Source of the DNA: Bacteroidota bacterium
GTDB taxonomy: Bacteria; Bacteroidota; Bacteroidia; Chitinophagales; Chitinophagaceae
Direction: 5' to 3'
Length of the DNA stretch: 48,673 bases
NCBI GenBank assembly: GCA_018268105.1
Contig: JAFDXG010000036.1
Coordinates: forward strand, 1 to 48,673
Within the stretch, counting starts at the first letter, position 1. Each line of letters starts with the position of its first letter. The notes beneath the pieces were generated by a model that saw only the letters and a list, made by a program, of their open reading frames with translations, had not been told where the DNA came from and did no database searches. Shown piece by piece: positions 44,301-48,673 of this stretch. Position numbers and translations under genes: made by a program.

Positions 44301-46360
44301 AAATATTTTTCGGACAAAGTTGTTAATGTGTTTAATCTATTTGTTTCAAGATTGAATATATCTCCGGCCAGGCAACCATTAACCAGAAATAGTGGATATT
44401 TCCCCTGGTTTTCATATATAGAAGGGTCATCAATATTAAATTCTGTGGTTGAAGCAGATGAGTGTCCAAAATAATTAACGATACCAATGCCATCATTAAA
44501 AAGCTTCTTCAACTGATCAGAAGTTAGTTGAGACGCAACAGCCGAACTATTACTGAAACTCTCTACATTTGCCCCCCATAGTGTATCCTCGGCTATTTGC
44601 TTCAACTGATTCATATACCCACCAATCTCTTTACTCAACTGTGCATTACCTCCACCTATAGCATGCACAATATTTTTCATCCAGGCCCTGCCTTCTATTG
44701 TCTGTGGAGTATTCACCCCTACTGATTCAAATTCTTTCACTTTTTCTAAATATATTTCAACCTCTGCAGGACTAACGGCGGATAAACGACCAATGGGAAT
44801 AGCAGCAATTGTTTCATTGTCATTTGAAGACAGTAAGTTATCTGAAGCAGGATAACCAAACGGAGGAATTAAGTTCAATTGGTCGAGGAGGGGGTTGCCC
44901 TCATTTAACCTTGCCTGCATATAAGATACACCTTTCCCTATAAGAAAAACATTGGAAGGAGTTACTGAAAATACAGATCTTGCATATTTCAAAAATTTCT
45001 TAATGGCAAAGGGATGTCGTTTTATGCCAAATGCAAACTGATCGGTCAACTGATCAATATCATACACTTTAGCATTATGCCCCCCACCTGCAGCAGAAGC
45101 CCTGTACTGTGCATAGGATAGTACCGGGTTGCCATTGGCGCCATTGTATAAACGGGGATTACTAATAATAATAAAATCTCCCTGGTTTTCAGGAAGTGAA
45201 TAATTGACAAAATTTCTCGTAGTAAAAGAAGCAACATTTACCAGATTACCGCTTTCCTGACTTACTAAAACCAATTTTCTATTTTGTAAGGAAGGCAATA
45301 AAGCAAACTTTGCAATTCCTGCTTCATCAATTACGCCAATATACCTTTTAAAATTGGTCAGGTCATATAATACTGGTGCAACTGTGCCATACTTGAAAGT
45401 AATTTTCAGGTAATTACCATTTGTAGTAGCAGGCAGATCAAACTGAAAATAAGATGAGTCTCCAAAATTGAATAGACGTGGATAAGTAATTTCATATTTA
45501 GCTACCACCATCCTGTCGTTTGGATTTGCAGATACATTGGTTACCGCAACAGTTGCCGATCCGGAGTTGAGCAAGCTTACCGGGAATGTAGCAGACTGTC
45601 TTTGGTCAGAAAAAGCATCCATCTGCGCACTAATGAGCTGCGTGCCATTTACCTTAACATTGAATGAGCGGTTATTTACTGCGTTACCGGCTGCAGCAAC
45701 AAACAAGGTCGCATCAGGGCCTGTTGTATATGGGAATAATTTGGACTGTACATCCGTTAAAGTATTAGATGCCCTTATATCATCACTTGTCCATCCTTCT
45801 CCTTTATCATATACGGAAGAATAAACATATTCGCTAACAATTTGTGCATATCCCGAATTTATTTTGTTCTTAAAGTATTTACCGGTAGTAAACATAAAAT
45901 ACGGCTCTTCGGGCAAAACATTACCTGCTACATTATTCGTCTGATCTGTAAGCCTGAGATTATTACCCGCAGGGTTTACTGTTAGAAAATAAGATGAAGT
46001 ATCTGTTTCCAAACTCCATTTTTCATTGAGTTGATCATTTATATTTGGATACAGGTTCTTATCTGGCTTACCGTCATTCATCTCACCCCAGAATTCGATA
46101 AAATCTGATGCCCCTAAAACCCCTGAAGTTACCGAAGTATAAATCGGAACCTGTACACCATTACGCCAAAGTTGAAACTGCTCTGCAGGAACATTCTCTA
46201 GTCCAATATTTTGAAGGGATGTTTTCGATATTCTATGCAAAGTATTTTTTATAACGGGAAACTTATAATACGTTTTATTATAGTCTATCCATTCATTATT
46301 ATACTGAGCCCTTGCGAAACCACAGCCCAAAAATAAAATCAGCAGAATAACTCGATTCAT
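41351..46360 (-). CDS. porU: Type IX secretion system sortase PorU (C25 peptidase family)
   Basis: 1,669 aa. A signal peptide (MNRVILLILFLGCGFARAQ) is followed by a beta-rich N-terminal part and a C25 (gingipain-like) domain at ~390-760 with catalytic His633 in NYFGHSS and Cys663 in LVNGCLAGD. Next come several Ig/CARDB-like segments (ENKLIITLDSKNEITETSETN). The end is a C-terminal region resembling a T9SS sorting domain (NYPNPFT, GVYLYRV). PorU removes the sorting domain of T9SS cargo and attaches the product to the surface. The protein is longer than P. gingivalis PorU (1,158 aa) by about 500 residues. It begins 7 bases after porV. Confidence 0.93.
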   Translation of the reverse strand: MNRVILLILFLGCGFARAQYNNEWIDYNKTYYKFPVIKNTLHRISKTSLQNIGLENVPAEQFQLWRNGVQVPIYTSVTSGVLGASDFIEFWGEMNDGKPDKNLYPNINDQLNEKWSLETDTSSYFLTVNPAGNNLRLTDQTNNVAGNVLPEEPYFMFTTGKYFKNKINSGYAQIVSEYVYSSVYDKGEGWTSDDIRASNTLTDVQSKLFPYTTGPDATLFVAAAGNAVNNRSFNVKVNGTQLISAQMDAFSDQRQSATFPVSLLNSGSATVAVTNVSANPNDRMVVAKYEITYPRLFNFGDSSYFQFDLPATTNGNYLKITFKYGTVAPVLYDLTNFKRYIGVIDEAGIAKFALLPSLQNRKLVLVSQESGNLVNVASFTTRNFVNYSLPENQGDFIIISNPRLYNGANGNPVLSYAQYRASAAGGGHNAKVYDIDQLTDQFAFGIKRHPFAIKKFLKYARSVFSVTPSNVFLIGKGVSYMQARLNEGNPLLDQLNLIPPFGYPASDNLLSSNDNETIAAIPIGRLSAVSPAEVEIYLEKVKEFESVGVNTPQTIEGRAWMKNIVHAIGGGNAQLSKEIGGYMNQLKQIAEDTLWGANVESFSNSSAVASQLTSDQLKKLFNDGIGIVNYFGHSSASTTEFNIDDPSIYENQGKYPLFLVNGCLAGDIFNLETNRLNTLTTLSEKYLLNPKGAIGFVASTHYGIVSYLNIYLHGLYKGLSGQQYGKPIGKLLEESFRYLLTSAPADYLGRLHAEEITLDGDPSIKLYMESLPDFAIEDQFVYVPSLISIADNQFKYSAKYFNLGISHNDSMQIEIKRQLPDGSIITVFNKKVRAANFSDSLELIIPINPAKEKGENKLIITLDSKNEITETSETNNSVSKTFYIVDDGARTIYPYEYSIVSNPNIKFYASSSNPLAPTKSYVMEIDTTELYNSPFKKSITTSAAGGIIEFDPGISFSDSTVYYWRVSAINGGDNNEKVWSSSSFTFLNNHQSGYSQAHYFQFLKDTYNEISLDEDRVFRFDKISKTIKISTGLYPYYLGNDIYASLDGSFLDYYGCLYSSLQFIVYDSLTLQPWKNFAQGAFGLFGSVKPCGHNKYAFEFQYSDTSYRRKAIQFLESIPAGNYVSITNLGMSTNSSFIDDWKSDTAKLGSGRSLYHVLKNAGIADIDKFTTNLPFLFFFKKGDSNFPVQSFVGQQVDSKIVESFNLDSRKESGTIESEWFGPAETWERLRWKGKSIESDSDKVSISVYGKDYAGNESLLTTVYSATDTSISFINAAQYPFLKLKMLNSDTIHGTPSQLRNWMLTGKLPPEGAIASNIFYSPLKDTVEIGEILNLGIAFKNISPYDFDSLKIKLILIDNNNVQHIIDTIRRKPLISGDTIKVVFTFNTAEYPGSNTIYLSFNPDNDQVEQYFFNNFLYKNVYVKPDKFNPLLDVTFDGVHILNNDIVSSKPHILINLKDNNRYLALDDTALIKVQVKYPNGILRSFNFNSDTLRFTPPNLSSNKGDNTAVVDFNPSFLDDGDYELLVSGKDKSGNSAGITSYKVSFKIINKPMISNMFNYPNPFTTSTAFVFTLTGSEVPQNLRIQILTITGKIVKEITKTELGPIRIGRNITDYKWDGTDQFGQKLANGVYLYRVITNLNGKSLDRYKVEGDTSDKYFNKGYGKMYLMR

Positions 46361-46367
46361 AATAAGG

Positions 46368-47495
46368 TTAATTTGTTTTTACGCTTTTACTTTTTGCCTT
46401 TTTCACAAGATCTACCCGCAAAGAAAAAATATGCGTATATAAAGGGTTGGATTGATTGGCCAGATTGGTAAATGCATAATCAATAGACAGATGCTTTAGC
46501 TTAAATCCTGCTCCAATGCTGGGCTGGTAAATCCAAACTTTTTTCTTGTTCAGTGTATCCCCGTCTGCAAGTGCTTTTTGAAAATTATAAATACCACTTC
46601 TTACAAAAATCAATTTTTTATACCCCAGTTCAATCCCTATTCTCGGATCAACACTTACCGGATCAGCACTGATAACTACATTTCGTTTGCCATCAAAAGT
46701 GAGGTCAAGATTGGCCTCTGCTAACAGGCTAAATTTTTCACCAAGTGCAAAATCATAAGCACCACCCAATATTAACCGTGGCGCAGTAAGTTCTGTTGAC
46801 TTTACAGGAATCTCATTATTTGTAAGGTAGAGCGCTTCCTTTTCTTCATCCGTAAATGTAAAACTCCACGCATTGAAAGTTGTGGTAATATCTCTGGCAG
46901 TAATACCCAGTTTCCAGCGTTTATCGTGTATCTGGATACCGCCGTCAATACCAAATCCCCAGGCTTTGGCAAAAGTCCCTACATTGCGATAGATCACTTT
47001 TGCGTTTAACCCAAAACTTATCAGCTTTGTTCCTCTTTGCTTTAAACTCTGTGCATAAGAAAATAAAAAAGCATAATCTGCCGAAGAAAAACTTCGGATA
47101 TTATTGTAATTGATGGAACCATCAGGTTCTACGAGGTAGAGGGTATTGGGGATATCATCCACTCCAAACCGGAGTAATGATAATGCAATAGTTCTTTTTT
47201 GATCACTTAGAGGAATAGCTATACTGCCATAATCGTATTTGCCTATTCCGGAAAAATATTCGGCATGCATAAAATTTACCACAGGGCTTTCCCTGATATT
47301 CACCAATCCTGCCGGATTCCAATACCCTGCATTTCCATCTGCAACAGAAGCTACCTGCGCCCCTCCCATTCCCAATCCTCTGGCACCTGCGCCAATATTC
47401 AAAAACTCATTTGAATATTTTCTGAATTGTGCATAAGACGTCGTTTGATTAGATAACAAGCAGATAAGGCATATTCTCAAAAGCGCGTTTTTCAT
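46368..47495 (-). CDS. porV: Type IX secretion outer membrane protein PorV
   Basis: 375 aa with a signal peptide (MKNALLRICLICLLSNQTTSYAQ). The mature start carries FLNIGAGARGLGMGGAQVA and GNAGYWNPAGL, signature blocks of the PorV/PorQ/FadL-like outer-membrane barrels. Alternating beta strands continue to the end (HIFSLRVDLVKK). PorV shuttles cargo from the SprA translocon to PorU for attachment. Placement directly before porU on the same strand supports PorV and not PorQ. Both genes are probably one operon from a promoter near 47560. Confidence 0.94.
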   Translation of the reverse strand: MKNALLRICLICLLSNQTTSYAQFRKYSNEFLNIGAGARGLGMGGAQVASVADGNAGYWNPAGLVNIRESPVVNFMHAEYFSGIGKYDYGSIAIPLSDQKRTIALSLLRFGVDDIPNTLYLVEPDGSINYNNIRSFSSADYAFLFSYAQSLKQRGTKLISFGLNAKVIYRNVGTFAKAWGFGIDGGIQIHDKRWKLGITARDITTTFNAWSFTFTDEEKEALYLTNNEIPVKSTELTAPRLILGGAYDFALGEKFSLLAEANLDLTFDGKRNVVISADPVSVDPRIGIELGYKKLIFVRSGIYNFQKALADGDTLNKKKVWIYQPSIGAGFKLKHLSIDYAFTNLANQSNPLYTHIFSLRVDLVKKAKSKSVKTN

Positions 47496-47556
47496 TCAAT
47501 GATATTTCAAATGAGCAATTCTTGAACTGATAGCGGATTTGTCCATTTATTTTATA

Positions 47557-47564
47557 CAAATATA
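47557..47564 (-). promoter_or_regulatory. Candidate -7 element of porV-porU
   Basis: The minus strand reads TATATTTG, matching TAnnTTTG, 61 bases before the porV ATG. No TTG is visible at the normal distance upstream, so support is moderate. Confidence 0.45.
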
Positions 47565-47648
47565 CCTTAAGCATTTTTGTCCCGGAGATTTTGATGGACA
47601 TTAAAATTCAAGGCTTTATAACGGATTTATTTATAAAATTATTGCCTT

Positions 47649-47682
47649 TTGCAAGATGCTTGGGTAACTAACATTATTTTTG
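47649..47682 (+). promoter_or_regulatory. Promoter of tyrS (TTG-N23-TATTTTTG)
   Basis: TTG at 47649-47651 and TATTTTTG at 47675-47682 are 23 bases apart, at the upper end of the accepted spacing. The start codon of tyrS lies 18 bases further, so the leader would be about ten bases. Confidence 0.55.
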
Positions 47683-47699
47683 CTCAAAACCACCTGAAA

Positions 47700-48673
47700 A
47701 TGACGTTAATAGAAGAATTGAGCTGGCGTGGCATGTTGCAGGACATTATGCCCGGAACCGAAGATCAATTGAACAGGGAAATGACTTCCGCCTATATAGG
47801 ATTTGACCCAACTGCTGATAGCCTCCATATCGGAAGCCTGGTACCCATATTATTATTAGTTCATCTGCAAAAAGCCGGACATAAGCCTATAGCTCTTATT
47901 GGTGGAGCAACCGGCATGATTGGCGACCCCACCGGCAAAAGTGAGGAACGGAATCTGTTAACCAGAGAACAACTTGATATAAACATCGCAGGCATAAGAG
48001 TACAACTGGAAAAACATCTTGATTTCAACCCTTCCCTGAAAAACAGGGCAGAACTGGTAAATAACTACGACTGGTTTAAAGAAATCAGCTTTATAGATTT
48101 TCTGCGGGATACCGGCAAGTATATTACCGTAAATTATATGATGTCAAAAGAAAGTGTAAAGAAAAGAATTGAAGGAGAAACCGGGATAAGCTATACTGAA
48201 TTTGCTTACCAGTTGATGCAGGGATACGACTATTACTGGTTATATAAAAATAAAAACTGCAAGTTGCAGATGGGCGGCAGCGATCAGTGGGGTAATATCA
48301 CTACTGGTGCAGAACTTATTCGACGTAAAGTTGGTGGTGAGGTCTTTGCTTTTACCTGCCCCCTGATCAAAAAAGCAGACGGTGGAAAATTTGGAAAAAC
48401 AGAAAAGGGCAATGTTTGGCTTAATGCAGCACGAACAACACCTTACCAGTTTTATCAGTTTTGGCTCAATGCTTCAGACGAAGATGCTGCAAAATGGATA
48501 AGGATATTTACTTTTTTAACCAAAGAAGAAATTGAAATCATTTATGCAGAACAAAAAGAAAATCCGGCAGCAAGACATTTGCAAAAAGCGCTTGCCAGGG
48601 AAATAACCATTTTTGTTCATGGCGAAGAAGAATACCATAAAGCAATAGATACTACTCAAAAATTATTTTCTCA
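47700..48673 (+). CDS. tyrS: Tyrosyl-tRNA synthetase, partial (runs off right edge)
   Basis: The frame starts at the ATG at 47700 ([16 protein letters not shown]) and is open to the window end, 324 codons. It is a class I synthetase: the HIGH-type motif is LHIGSL (~41-46), [14 protein letters not shown] follows, [12 protein letters not shown] is the tyrosine-binding block, and KFGKT is the KMSKS-type loop. The C-terminal S4-like RNA-binding domain is beyond the edge. It charges tRNA-Tyr, one of whose genes lies at 32194 in this window. Confidence 0.97.
   Translation, partial: MTLIEELSWRGMLQDIMPGTEDQLNREMTSAYIGFDPTADSLHIGSLVPILLLVHLQKAGHKPIALIGGATGMIGDPTGKSEERNLLTREQLDINIAGIRVQLEKHLDFNPSLKNRAELVNNYDWFKEISFIDFLRDTGKYITVNYMMSKESVKKRIEGETGISYTEFAYQLMQGYDYYWLYKNKNCKLQMGGSDQWGNITTGAELIRRKVGGEVFAFTCPLIKKADGGKFGKTEKGNVWLNAARTTPYQFYQFWLNASDEDAAKWIRIFTFLTKEEIEIIYAEQKENPAARHLQKALAREITIFVHGEEEYHKAIDTTQKLFS

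Overview
The window is a stretch of a Bacteroidota chromosome, most likely from the Chitinophagales/Chitinophagaceae or a close relative. Four things support this: a Bacteroidetes-type (subtype iii) type VI secretion system, type IX secretion genes (PorU, PorV), promoters of the form TTG-N17..23-TAnnTTTG, and near-absence of Shine-Dalgarno sequences except a strong one before rpsU. The lineage is inferred from gene content; no 16S gene is present.

Region 1 (1-14040, minus strand) is a T6SS run transcribed right to left: PKD-domain membrane protein, tssH/clpV, tssB, tssC, two hcp (tssD) genes, vgrG, a 458-aa protein of unknown family with a TPR-like C-terminal half, and a PAAR-like/Rhs effector whose C-terminal toxin tip lies beyond the left edge. 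The hcp pair is bracketed by two heptanucleotide tandem arrays in opposite orientation. The baseplate and membrane genes (tssE, F, G, K, N and others) are not here.

Region 2 (14263-18866, plus strand) diverges from the T6SS run. It encodes an NlpC/P60 lipoprotein, a membrane-anchored PP2C phosphatase, and a 937-aa membrane protein with two kinase domains in tandem. The first kinase domain has lost its catalytic Asp (HRH instead of HRD, DYA instead of DFG); the second looks active. The segment between them carries five D-[D/H]-T-x-x-[I/V] motifs. I read this as a threonine-phosphorylation switch for the T6SS, and it is the best candidate here for an undescribed arrangement.

Region 3 (18977-28806) is mostly housekeeping: a methyltransferase, a UbiA-like membrane protein, aroE, a phosphosulfolactate synthase homologue, a TPR protein, two small envelope proteins, yidC and pyrG.

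Region 4 (29467-34239, minus strand) is the translation cluster rpsU, xerC, hpf, tRNA-Thr(TGT), tRNA-Tyr, tRNA-Gly, tRNA-Thr(GGT), tuf, tRNA-Trp, secE, nusG. The tRNA-tuf-secE-nusG order matches that in many bacteria, but the usual rplK-rplA-rplJ-rplL-rpoBC continuation is missing: nusG ends in a terminator and pyrG follows. Truncated copies of tRNA-Trp and tRNA-Gly sit just upstream of their intact genes. Each is broken in the anticodon arm by a palindrome that begins TCCG and ends CGGA.

Region 5 (34346-48673) holds ribE, an AT-rich envelope/glycan group (two methyltransferases, a GtrB-like glycosyltransferase, a YfhO-like membrane protein, an acyltransferase), the porV-porU pair of the type IX secretion system, and the start of tyrS, which runs off the right edge.
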